From the NCBI GenBank assembly GCA_958350755.1, contig CATWID010000012.1, positions 1-44,739 of the forward strand: DNA of 44,739 bases. Reading direction: 5' to 3'. Below the pieces are notes generated by a model that saw only the letters and a program-made list of their open reading frames with translations, made no database searches and was not told the origin of the DNA. Below are positions 23,887-31,605 of the stretch, piece by piece (the stretch's first letter is position 1; every line of letters starts with the position of its first letter). This DNA comes from an uncultured Collinsella sp. Its GTDB lineage: Bacteria > Actinomycetota > Coriobacteriia > Coriobacteriales > Coriobacteriaceae. The translations under genes and the position numbers were made by a program.

Positions 23887-25092
23887 ATGAATCTGATTGA
23901 TCGCAAACAGTACCTCGACTGGCTCATTTCGTGGAAAGACTCGCACGTCATCAAGGTCGTTTCGGGCGTGCGAAGGTCCGGCAAATCAAAGCTATTCGAA
24001 ATCTACCGTAGCTACCTGCGCGATCATGGAATCACAGGCGACCAGGTTATATCCCTCAACTTTGAAGACCTGGAGTTCGAGTCGCTTACGTCGTATAGAG
24101 CACTCTACGACTACATTTCCGCCAGACTCGTCCCCGATAAGATGAACTACGTTTTTCTGGACGAGATACAGCACGTCGAGCATTTCGAAAAAGCCGTCGA
24201 CAGTCTTTTTATCAAGGACAATGTCGACCTCTACATAACCGGTTCCAACGCTTATCTGCTCTCGAGCGAGCTGGCAACTTTGCTCTCCGGCCGCTACGTA
24301 GAGCTCAAGATGCTGCCCCTATCCTTTAAAGAGTTTTGCTCGGCAAAAACCAATGACGGAAAGGCTCCCGCGCAGTTGTTTGACGAGTACATCACCCGGG
24401 GCTCTTTTCCCTTTATCGCCGAGACGGGCATTCAAGGACCCCAGGCGCGCGATTATCTTATGAGCCTCTACGATACCATCGTCATACGCGACGTTATCGA
24501 ACGCCTGAAGGTCTCGGACGTCCCGACCCTGCGCGATATCACCAAGTTCCTACTCCATAGCATTGGAAACCGGATCTCGATTAAAAAAATCTCCGACACG
24601 CTCTCGTCCAACGGCAACAAAACCGACCAGAAAACCGTAGCCAAGTACCTCAAAGGCTTAACAGACAGCCTTGTGCTGTACTTTGCTCCGCGCTATAACG
24701 TGCGCGGTCGGCAGCTTCTTTCAACAAACGGCAAATACTACGCCGTTGACCTTGGACTTAGAGGCGCTCTCGTCAAAACCCAAAGCAGCGATATCGGTCA
24801 TATCCTCGAAAATGTTATTTATCTCGAGCTCCTACGCCGTGGATACGACGTCTACGTGGGCGATATCGACGGCGGGGAAATCGATTTTGTTGCCCTAAAC
24901 TCAGACGAGACAGCCTATTTTCAGGTTTCAGCCACAACGCTCGACGAAACTACCCTCAATCGAGAGTTGGCCCCCTTTAAGAAAGTCCGAGACAACTACC
25001 CCAAGACGCTTCTTACGCTCGACACGCTGTTTGCGGACGCGAACTACGAAGGAGTCCGCAAGCGCAACGTGATCGACTGGCTCCTGGAGTAA
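23887..25092 (+). CDS. AAA_14 / DUF4143 family ATPase
   Basis: 401 residues. The N-terminal AAA domain has Walker A GVRRSGKS (27-34) and Walker B YVFLDEIQ (88-95), with TGSNAYLLSSELATLLSGRY, the sensor-1 region typical of the family. After a winged-helix-like middle comes the DUF4143 domain, with YAVDLGLRGAL and a PD-(D/E)XK-like strand GGEIDFVAL...YFQVS (about 338-357). Such proteins are common single-gene accessory elements in gut bacteria; their function is not established. ATG 23887 has AAGGGGG four bases upstream. Lower GC around its promoter and more varied codons than neighbours suggest horizontal gain. Confidence 0.92.
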   Translation: MNLIDRKQYLDWLISWKDSHVIKVVSGVRRSGKSKLFEIYRSYLRDHGITGDQVISLNFEDLEFESLTSYRALYDYISARLVPDKMNYVFLDEIQHVEHFEKAVDSLFIKDNVDLYITGSNAYLLSSELATLLSGRYVELKMLPLSFKEFCSAKTNDGKAPAQLFDEYITRGSFPFIAETGIQGPQARDYLMSLYDTIVIRDVIERLKVSDVPTLRDITKFLLHSIGNRISIKKISDTLSSNGNKTDQKTVAKYLKGLTDSLVLYFAPRYNVRGRQLLSTNGKYYAVDLGLRGALVKTQSSDIGHILENVIYLELLRRGYDVYVGDIDGGEIDFVALNSDETAYFQVSATTLDETTLNRELAPFKKVRDNYPKTLLTLDTLFADANYEGVRKRNVIDWLLE

Positions 25093-25159
25093 CTTGTAAC
25101 GTCATAACCCTCCGCCAGCTCCTTACCAAGGCCGCAGCCCCAGTCGCTTAAAGCACAAT

Positions 25160-25206
25160 GCCCCTCTTATCGGCCAAAACAGCAATCTTGGCGTGATAAG
25201 AGGGGC
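25160..25206. repeat. Two-stage hairpin between ATPase and HAD genes
   Basis: GCCCCTCTTATC (25160-25171) pairs with GATAAGAGGGGC (25195-25206), enclosing GCCAA/TTGGC. On minus, after HAD copy 1, it is followed by ATTGTGCTTT, so a weak terminator is possible. The rest of 25093-25293 shows only small GC-rich palindromes. Confidence 0.55.
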
Positions 25207-25293
25207 TGACTGCGTCAGCGCCTCCACGCAGGCGCCGTTGCCGCCACCGTCCTGCGAGCTCGGGCGCGGGACATGGCGACTCGCGTGCAAACG

Positions 25294-25944
25294 CTAGCGC
25301 ACGGCCTTGACTGCCGCCGCCAGGTCGAACAACGTATCGAGCACGGCCTCGCAGCCATCCACCACGTCCTGCGGCAGCGGCACGATATCGGGGACGGCAA
25401 AGACATGGCAGCCGGCCGTAATGCCCGAGACGCAGCCGTTGCGAGAATCCTCGACCACGGCGCACTCCTCGGGAGCAAAGCCCGCGCGCTCGCAGGCAAG
25501 CAGATACATCTCGGGGTCGGGCTTGCCGTGCACGACGTCCTCGCCGCAGGTCACCGTTTCAAACTTGTCAAAAAGACCAACCATCTTAAGGTTGCGCTCG
25601 GCCGTAACGAGGCGCGACGACGTCGCCAGGCCCACGTGATAGCCCGCAGCCAGCAGCTCGTCTATGCACTCGGCGGCGCCGGCCTTAAGTTCCAGTTCGG
25701 TCTTGACCATCTCGTCGCGAATCTCCTTGTGGCGACGATAGATCGCCTCGGTGGTTTCATGGCTGCCGTAATGCTTATCAAGGATGTCCATAACATCGGG
25801 CAGCGTGCGGCCGATAAACTGATGGATCAGCGCTTCATCAATCGCGACCCCCAGCTCAGCAGCGCCCGCTTTCCATGCCTTGACGCCCAAACGCTCGGTA
25901 TCGACCAGCGTTCCGTCCATGTCAAAAATAACAGCCTTGATCAT
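25294..25944 (-). CDS. HAD-superfamily phosphatase / beta-phosphoglucomutase-like, copy 1
   Basis: 216 residues. The motif I is FDMDGTLVDTE with nucleophile D8 and acid D10; motif II LATSSR; motif III/IV KPDPEMYLLACE and VVEDSRNG. The helical cap between about 17 and 85 marks subfamily IA, which includes beta-phosphoglucomutases and sugar-phosphate phosphatases; the substrate cannot be read from sequence. ATG 25944 has AGGGG six bases upstream. A paralogue with almost the same second half lies at 27273-27923. The upstream ~70 bp, including two GTATAT boxes, are also shared. Confidence 0.92.
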   Translation of the reverse strand: MIKAVIFDMDGTLVDTERLGVKAWKAGAAELGVAIDEALIHQFIGRTLPDVMDILDKHYGSHETTEAIYRRHKEIRDEMVKTELELKAGAAECIDELLAAGYHVGLATSSRLVTAERNLKMVGLFDKFETVTCGEDVVHGKPDPEMYLLACERAGFAPEECAVVEDSRNGCVSGITAGCHVFAVPDIVPLPQDVVDGCEAVLDTLFDLAAAVKAVR

Positions 25945-25998
25945 ATCGGTCCCCTCACCGGATTGCATTACTGCCACTCTACCGCACTTTACAAACTT

Positions 25999-26013
25999 GT
26001 ATATAACGTATAT
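25999..26013 (-). promoter_or_regulatory. Duplicated GTATAT boxes upstream of HAD copy 1
   Basis: GTATATAACGTATAT (direct repeat of GTATAT with AAC between) is repeated exactly at 27978-27992 before HAD copy 2. It may contain the -10 box on the minus strand or a GntR-like operator. Confidence 0.45.
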
Positions 26014-26111
26014 AGCATATTGCACTTTCGTTACATAGATAGAAGTCTTATGGCAAGTAACGCATTAGGATTATAGTTTTCGATCGAGTACTCAACGATA
26101 AGGATCGTTTC

Positions 26112-26990
26112 ATGATTTTAGACACCACGGCACCCGCAGAGGAGCTTCAAGACAAGCTATCGGCGCTCGAACAGCTGCTTTTGGCATACGGGCGCGTGGC
26201 TATCGGGTTTTCCGGCGGCGTTGACAGCAGCTTTTTGGCCGCCGTATGCGCCCGCATCATGCCTACCAACACCCTCCTCGTCCATCTCACCACGCCGCTC
26301 ATCGGCACGCCCGAGCAGGCTTCGTTTGAGCGGGCGGTTGACGGGCAGGCCGATGAGGGGCCGCATTTTAAGCTCCCCGTGCTCAACCTCTCGGTCGATC
26401 AGCTGCAGCTCCCCCAGGTAGCCTGCAACGACGCCAACCGCTGCTACCACTGCAAGCGCGCCGGCTTTACCGCCATCGTCAACCATGCCAAGTCGCTGGG
26501 CTTTCCCACCGTCATCGACGGCAGCAACGCAAGCGACCGCGGCGACTACCGCCCCGGCATGCGCGCCGCCCAGGAGCTCGGCGTGCGCTCGCCGCTTATG
26601 GAGGTCGGCTTTACCAAGGACGAGGAGCGCGAGCTGCTACGCGCCTGGGGCTACCCCGTTTGGAACCTGCCGGCGGGAGCCTGTCTTGCCACGCGCGTCC
26701 CCACGGGCGAGAAGCTTACGCGCGAGAAGGTCGATTTAATCCGCGCCTGCGAGGATTATCTGCACGATCTTGACCTGGCGCAGGTCCGCGCACGCCTGGT
26801 CGGCGGCTGCATGCATATCGAAGCCGCCCCGGCAGATGTCGCCAAGATCGCCGCCCTCGGCAACACCGCGGTCAACGACGGGGGCAAGGCCCCGCTTCCC
26901 GCCGCCATCGAATCTGCCCTGCACAACCTAGGCTGCGGCCATATCTCCCCCGAGGTCACCCCCTACATCCACGGCAACATGAACCTTTAG
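26112..26990 (+). CDS. larE: ATP-dependent sacrificial sulfur transferase LarE
   Basis: 292 residues with PP-loop SGGVDSS (34-40), the adenylation site, then CYHCKR (111-116) and LPAGACLATRVPTGE with Cys191 at the position of the sacrificial cysteine of LarE. LarE adenylates the pyridinium carboxylate precursor and donates sulfur from its own cysteine during synthesis of the nickel pincer cofactor of lactate racemase. larA, larB and larC are not in this window, so it may serve another locus or another nickel-pincer enzyme. ATG 26112 has AAGGA seven bases upstream. It lies between two HAD paralogues on the opposite strand; its stop codon overlaps the first hairpin of a repeated element. Confidence 0.92.
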   Translation: MILDTTAPAEELQDKLSALEQLLLAYGRVAIGFSGGVDSSFLAAVCARIMPTNTLLVHLTTPLIGTPEQASFERAVDGQADEGPHFKLPVLNLSVDQLQLPQVACNDANRCYHCKRAGFTAIVNHAKSLGFPTVIDGSNASDRGDYRPGMRAAQELGVRSPLMEVGFTKDEERELLRAWGYPVWNLPAGACLATRVPTGEKLTREKVDLIRACEDYLHDLDLAQVRARLVGGCMHIEAAPADVAKIAALGNTAVNDGGKAPLPAAIESALHNLGCGHISPEVTPYIHGNMNL

Positions 26991-27140
26991 GTTACGCCGT
27001 TTTACAAACGGCGTAACCGCTCGGCGCTGCGCAGGCCCCGGGCACGGCAAACTGACGTTCAACTTCACGGGCGCGACCAAGAGGTCAGCGCCCGCTTGTT
27101 TCACGCCACCTTGCCGCACCCGGAACCTGCTCGCTCGCTT
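26990..27140. repeat. Structured ~145-bp intergenic element, copy B
   Basis: It matches copy A (15947-16090) in order and in blocks such as CTGACGTTCAA, GCGCGACCA, GAGGTCAGCGCCC, TTTCACG and GCTCGCTCGCT. The first hairpin is a 13-bp stem (26990-27002 with 27006-27018, core TTACGCCGTTT). The second is CGGGCGC/GCGCCCG (27068-27094) around GACC-AAGA-GGTC. Confidence 0.75.
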
Positions 27141-27168
27141 ATGCTCAACCCGAACTACATAAATATTC

Positions 27169-27222
27169 GCCAACCTGCTGAAAAAGGGACAGGTTTATTT
27201 TGGCAGGTTTTATCTGGGAAAA
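27169..27222. repeat. 52-bp-class palindromic repeat, copy 2
   Basis: AACCTGC (27172-27178) pairs with GCAGGTT (27203-27209) around AAAAAGGGACAGGTTTATTT. It is the inverse of the unit at 22445-22491 and in the same orientation as 28003-28055. It lies 50 bp past the 3' end of HAD copy 2. Confidence 0.85.
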
Positions 27223-27272
27223 CGCAAGCGGGGCCACGCCGAAGCTACCGTCATCAACCTCGGCGCATACCT

Positions 27273-27923
27273 TTAGCGCACGGCCTTGACCGCCGCTGTC
27301 AGATCGAACAGCGTATCGAGCACAGCCTCGCAGCCATCCGCCACGTCCTGCGGCAGCGGCAAGATATCGGGCACGGCAAAGACATGGCAGCCGGCCGTGA
27401 TGCCCGAGACGCAGCCGTTGCGGGAATCCTCGACCACGGCGCATTCCTCGGGAGCAAAGCCCGCGCGCTCGCAGGCGAGCAGGTAGATCTCGGGATCGGG
27501 CTTGCCGTTCAGGGTATCCTCGTTGCAGGTCACCGTCTCAAACCTATCAAAGAGGCCGACCGTCTTAAGGTTGCGCTCGGCCGCAACGCGGCGCGACGAC
27601 GTCGCAAGGCCCACGTGATAGCCCGCAGCCAGCAGTTCGTCCAGGCACTCGGCGGCGCCGGCCTTAAGCTCCAGATCGGTCTTGACCATCTCGTCGAGAG
27701 CATCCCTGTAGTGGGCTTCGACCGTCTCGACGATTTCGCGGCTGCCGTAATGCTCCTCAAGGATGTCCCTGACATCAGGCATCGAGCGACCGATAAACTG
27801 ATGGACCAGCGCATCATCAATCGCAATCCCCAGCTCGGCAGCGCCCACCTTCCATGCGCTCATGTCCAAACGCTCGGTATCGACCAGCGTTCCGTCCATG
27901 TCAAAAATGACAGCCTTGATCAT
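27273..27923 (-). CDS. HAD-superfamily phosphatase / beta-phosphoglucomutase-like, copy 2
   Basis: 216 residues, same motifs as copy 1 (FDMDGTLVDTE, ATSSR, KPDPEIYLLACERAGFAPEEC, VVEDSRNGCVSGITAGCHVF). By eye a little over four fifths of residues are the same. Differences cluster in the helical cap, above all residues 62-77 (copy 1 HETTEAIYRRHKEI, copy 2 REIVETVEAHYRDA), where substrate contacts are usually made. From about residue 120 on the two are nearly identical. The start ATG 27923 and its AGGGG-less leader CGAAGGGGACCGAT match copy 1. The gene is flanked by two direct copies of the 52-bp repeat. Confidence 0.92.
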   Translation of the reverse strand: MIKAVIFDMDGTLVDTERLDMSAWKVGAAELGIAIDDALVHQFIGRSMPDVRDILEEHYGSREIVETVEAHYRDALDEMVKTDLELKAGAAECLDELLAAGYHVGLATSSRRVAAERNLKTVGLFDRFETVTCNEDTLNGKPDPEIYLLACERAGFAPEECAVVEDSRNGCVSGITAGCHVFAVPDILPLPQDVADGCEAVLDTLFDLTAAVKAVR

Positions 27924-28002
27924 ATCGGTCCCCTTCGCCGGCTTGTATTGCCGCCACTCTACCACACTATCCAACTTGTATATAACGTATATATCATATC
28001 GC

Positions 28003-28055
28003 GCCAACCTGCTGAAAAGGGACAGGTTTATTTTGGCAGGTTTTATCTGGAAAAA
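28003..28055. repeat. 52-bp-class palindromic repeat, copy 3
   Basis: AACCTGC (28006-28012) pairs with GCAGGTT (28036-28042) around AAAAGGGACAGGTTTATTTT, followed by TTATCTGG. It is the same unit and orientation as 27169-27222, and lies upstream of both HAD copy 2 (-) and the nuclease gene (+). Confidence 0.85.
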
Positions 28056-28114
28056 CGACCTGCAGCGTCTCCTGCTAGACTGGTAGATTCCCAACCGTCC
28101 ATCCAGGAGCCTCA

Positions 28115-29095
28115 ATGTCGCGCAAGTCCGCCTACAAGCAAGCACTTTCCATCGGCACCGCCGTGGTGCTGGGGTTTGCGCTGTTCACAGGGTCGCTCGA
28201 CGGAGCGCCCAAGCTGTTATCACCGCAAAGCGATGAGCAGGCAGCGGCTCTGGCCGAGAAGCAAAACGAGAGTCCCAGCCGTACCGACGACGAAGCGGAC
28301 TTGGTCGCCCGGCTCGAATCGGGAACAGCGAGCTCCGAGGACTCTCAAAATAGCCAAGACTCTGGCGATGGCCCCGATTCCGCCGCAAGCGACACCGATG
28401 ACGCTTCCGCGGACAGCGTCGCCACCCCCATCGACGAGGTCGAAAACCCCGACCTCAACCGCGCCCGCGGTGTATATCTCAGCAGCATTCCCGACTACGC
28501 CGGCAACCCCTACGTTGCCCTCCGCGCCGACGGCACGCATCCGCTCGGCACGCCGTCATTCACACTCGATGAATACGATCGTGCCACCGAAGAGGGCTGC
28601 TTTAAGAAATTCTCCAAGCTCGACAGCCTGGGCCGCACTCGCAAGGCGCTCGCCTGCGTGGGCCCCGAATCGCTCGGTCAGGGCAAGCGCGGCGATATCT
28701 CGCGTATCCATCCTGCCGGTTGGCACCAGCAGCGCTACGACTTTATTCCAGGCCAGAGCCTCTACAACCGCTGCCACCTCATCGCCTGGTCACTCTGCGG
28801 CGAAAACGCCAACCGCAAGAATCTCCTCACCGGCACGCGCTATCTCAACGAGACGGGCATGCTGCCGTTTGAAGAGCAGATCCTCGACTACGTCCGCGAC
28901 ACGGGCAACCACGTGCTCTATCGCGTCACGCCTATGTACAACGAGGAGGAGCTCGTCTGTCGTGGCATTCGTCTGGAAGCACAATCGATCGAAGACCACG
29001 GCAAAACCCTGTGCTTCCACGTGTACTGCTACAACCTGCAGCCGCACGTGCAGATCGACTACGCCACCGGCCGCAACCAGGCATCCGGAGACTAG
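28115..29095 (+). CDS. Secreted DNA/RNA non-specific endonuclease (DNA-entry nuclease type)
   Basis: 326 residues. An N-terminal signal peptide or anchor (SIGTAVVLGFALFTGSL, about 12-28) is followed by a long Asp/Ser/Glu-rich, probably disordered linker (about 38-112). A nuclease domain of the EndA/Endonuclease_NS_2 type ends the protein: YNRCHLIAWSLCGENANRKNLLTGTRYLN (217-245) is the beta-beta-alpha metal motif with general base His221. Such enzymes act outside the cell to degrade DNA for nutrients or to process DNA during uptake. ATG 28115 has CAGGAG five bases upstream. A terminator follows. No competence genes are adjacent. Confidence 0.9.
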   Translation: MSRKSAYKQALSIGTAVVLGFALFTGSLDGAPKLLSPQSDEQAAALAEKQNESPSRTDDEADLVARLESGTASSEDSQNSQDSGDGPDSAASDTDDASADSVATPIDEVENPDLNRARGVYLSSIPDYAGNPYVALRADGTHPLGTPSFTLDEYDRATEEGCFKKFSKLDSLGRTRKALACVGPESLGQGKRGDISRIHPAGWHQQRYDFIPGQSLYNRCHLIAWSLCGENANRKNLLTGTRYLNETGMLPFEEQILDYVRDTGNHVLYRVTPMYNEEELVCRGIRLEAQSIEDHGKTLCFHVYCYNLQPHVQIDYATGRNQASGD

Positions 29096-29158
29096 TGCCG
29101 ACCGCGCCGCCCGTAACCCAAAAATGATCCGTTTTCCTCCGTCCCCAAGGGATCAAAT

Positions 29159-29190
29159 AAGGCCGCCCCGGTTACCCAGGGCGGCCTTTT
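29159..29190 (+). terminator. Bidirectional terminator (nuclease gene / EF-G-like gene)
   Basis: GGCCGCCC (29161-29168) pairs with GGGCGGCC (29179-29186), followed by TTTT on plus and TTATTTG on minus. Just before it, TGATCC/GGGATCA (29125-29155) forms another loose palindrome containing CCGTCCCC. Confidence 0.85.
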
Positions 29191-29223
29191 CGTCAGCACC
29201 TACATTGCAGACAAAGCCACACG

Positions 29224-31299
29224 TTACTTAGCTCGGCCCTCCTCATAGCGCTCGACCAGCTTGGCCTGAACGTCATAAGGCACCTGCTCATAGCCTGCAG
29301 GCTTCATGGTAAAGTCGCCCGTGCCGCGCGTGATAGAGCGCAGGCGCGTCGAGTAATCCGTTAGCTCGGCCAGCGGCGCCTGGGCAATGACCACGGTATC
29401 GCCGCGTTCGTCGGTCTCCATGCCCGTCACGCGACCGCGCGAGGCCGAGATGTCGCCCATCACGGCGCCGGCGTAGCTCTCGGGGATAGTCACCGTGATT
29501 TCCTCGATGGGCTCCAACACCACCGGGTCGGCATCGGCGCACGCCTTGCGCAGGCCGATGCGGGCCGCCGCGCGGAACGCCATCTCGTTGGAGTCGACGC
29601 TGTGATACGAGCCATCGTACACAGCAACGCGAATGCCCGTGAGCGGGTAGCCGGCAATGATGCCGTCCTTCATAGTCTCCTGGACGCCCTTGTCCACGGC
29701 GGGGATGAGCGAGCGCGGGATGCGGCCGCCCACGACCTCGTCAACAAACTCATAGCCGTCGCTCGTGCCGTCGGGCCCAATGAGCGGCTCCACGCGCAGC
29801 CAGCAGTCGCCGTACTGACCGGCGCCGCCGGTCTGCTTCTTGTGGCGACCCTGGGCGCTTGCCGTGCGGCGGATGGTCTCGCGATACGGAATGCGGATCG
29901 GCACGCTCTTTGCCACAACCTTGGTACGGTCCTCCAAACGGTTGAGCAGCACCGAAACCTGCGCCTCGCCCACCGCCGAGATGATGGTCTGCCCGGTCTC
30001 CTCGTCGCGGTCGATACTCATGGTCGGATCGGCCTTGCAGGCCTTCTCGATAAACGTGTAGAGCTTCTCTTCGTCGCCGCGATTCTCGGCCTCAATGGCG
30101 ATGCGGTACTGCGAGTTGGGGAACTTAAACGCCGCAGCCTCGACCTTACCGGTAATCGAGAGCGTATCGCCCGTCTCGGCAGCCAGCTTGGGCGCCACGA
30201 TGATATCGCCGGCATAGGCGTGACCGACCTCGGTCATGTCGCGGCCGCACATCACATACAGGTGAGCCAGACGCTCGCCCTTGCGCGTGCGCGCATTGAC
30301 CAGCTCAAGGCCCGGTTCAAGCGTACCCGTCAGCACCTTGATAAAGCTGATGCGCCCCTGTTGCGGATCGGCCAGGGTCTTAAACACAAATGCCACCGGA
30401 CGGTCATCGTCGCTCGAGATCTTGAGCGAGTCGCCGTCGATGAGCGGCATCTCGCCGTAGTCGGTCGGCGCCGGGAAGTACGTCGCGATGTCGTCCATCA
30501 GCGAGTTGACGCCCTGCTCCTTAATGCAATCGCCCGCAAAGACCGGCACAAAGATGCGCTCGGCGATCGCCTTCGACAGCAGGCCCTCGAGCTCCTCCTG
30601 CGTCAGCGTCTCCTCGCCTTCCAGGTATTTCATCATCAGCTCATCGTCGGCCTCGGCCACCAACTCGCACAGATGGTCGTGGGCCTCCTCGGCCTGGGCA
30701 CGATACTCCTCGGGAATCTCCGACTCAACGGCTTCGGTGCCGTTGCAGTGGCGCGCCTTCATGCGCACCAGGTCGATGATGCCGTCAAAATCCTCGCCCT
30801 CGCCCCAGGGAAGAGTCACGGCGCCCAGTCGCGTACCAAAGCGCTCCTGCAGCAGTTCCATGGTGGTCGCAAAGCTGGCCTCGGAGCGCGACAGGCGGTT
30901 TACGAACACCGCGCGCGCCAGACGCAGGTCCTCGGCGGCATACCAGAGCTTAACCGTCGTAGGCTGCGGGCCGGCCTCGGCGTCGACCACAAACAGCGCC
31001 GTCTCGCAGACGCTCATCGCGGCAAAGGCGTCGCCGATAAAATCGGGGTAGCACGGGGCATCGAGCACGTTGATGCGGGCGCCCTTCCAGTCAATCGGCG
31101 CGATGGTCGTCGAGATGGAAAACGCACGCTTAACCTCTTCGGGGTCATAGTCGAGCGTGGGCTTGGTGCCGTCGTGGCCGCCCAGGCGGGCGGTCTTACC
31201 GGAAAGGTGGAGCATGGCCTCGGCGAGTGAAGTCTTGCCCACCCCGCCTTGGCCTACGAGCACCACGTTCCTTACGTTGCCGGTCTTGGGAGCACCCAT
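29224..31299 (-). CDS. Elongation factor G-like protein with altered GTPase motifs
   Basis: 691 residues with the EF-G domain order (G domain, domains II-V; HKKQTGGAGQYGDCWLRVEP of domain IV and ITRGTGDFTMKPAGYEQVP near the C-terminus). G1 is normal, GQGGVGKTS (16-24). G3 reads DAPCYPDF (80-87) where EF-G has DTPGHVDF, so the Gly that contacts the gamma-phosphate is Cys. G4 reads NRLS (134-137) where NKxD sets guanine specificity. It belongs with EF-G2/EF-G-like paralogues rather than the translation factor FusA, whose gene would sit with rpsL/rpsG/tuf. GTP binding may be weak or altered. ATG 31299 has AAGGAGG six bases upstream; the frame runs on to 31410 without support. Confidence 0.9.
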   Translation of the reverse strand: MGAPKTGNVRNVVLVGQGGVGKTSLAEAMLHLSGKTARLGGHDGTKPTLDYDPEEVKRAFSISTTIAPIDWKGARINVLDAPCYPDFIGDAFAAMSVCETALFVVDAEAGPQPTTVKLWYAAEDLRLARAVFVNRLSRSEASFATTMELLQERFGTRLGAVTLPWGEGEDFDGIIDLVRMKARHCNGTEAVESEIPEEYRAQAEEAHDHLCELVAEADDELMMKYLEGEETLTQEELEGLLSKAIAERIFVPVFAGDCIKEQGVNSLMDDIATYFPAPTDYGEMPLIDGDSLKISSDDDRPVAFVFKTLADPQQGRISFIKVLTGTLEPGLELVNARTRKGERLAHLYVMCGRDMTEVGHAYAGDIIVAPKLAAETGDTLSITGKVEAAAFKFPNSQYRIAIEAENRGDEEKLYTFIEKACKADPTMSIDRDEETGQTIISAVGEAQVSVLLNRLEDRTKVVAKSVPIRIPYRETIRRTASAQGRHKKQTGGAGQYGDCWLRVEPLIGPDGTSDGYEFVDEVVGGRIPRSLIPAVDKGVQETMKDGIIAGYPLTGIRVAVYDGSYHSVDSNEMAFRAAARIGLRKACADADPVVLEPIEEITVTIPESYAGAVMGDISASRGRVTGMETDERGDTVVIAQAPLAELTDYSTRLRSITRGTGDFTMKPAGYEQVPYDVQAKLVERYEEGRAK

Positions 31300-31535
31300 G
31301 ATGACCTCCTTGCAGGGTCGCGCGCGATGCGCGACGCCAACGGGGAGAGTTCGCGGTCGATGCCGTCCCGGGAGCAGCATGGTCGGCAGCCGAGCCGGCT
31401 CACCCTCCAAATGTCCTATGCCACCACCCTACCCTTGCAGTCGCCTGTCCATGCAGACCTTTCGGCACGCGTATGGATACGGGCGGCGAGAGGAGAGAGC
31501 GAGCTTGCGAGGCGATTATTGAACCCCGCGGATGC

Positions 31536-31569
31536 AAAAAACCGCCACAGATCATAAGACCTGCGGCGG
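31536..31569 (-). terminator. Terminator after the amino-acid importer operon
   Basis: On minus, CCGCCGCAG pairs with CTGTGGCGG (31542-31569), followed by TTTTTTG. Confidence 0.88.
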
Positions 31570-31605
31570 CATCACCTCAATTAATAGTTGAGTAAATAGC
31601 TGAGC

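Noticed and set aside
25160..25206. Riboswitch or CRISPR-like repeat
   Set aside because: A single two-stage hairpin without repeated units or a recognisable aptamer core.
27096..29231. 711-codon + frame spanning HAD copy 2 and the nuclease
   Set aside because: It crosses two repeats and two well-supported genes in other frames; its composition is typical of a shadow frame.
29602..31230. Long + strand frame opposite the EF-G-like gene
   Set aside because: His/Arg/Leu-rich translation without domains, and no start signal; the minus frame is clearly coding.
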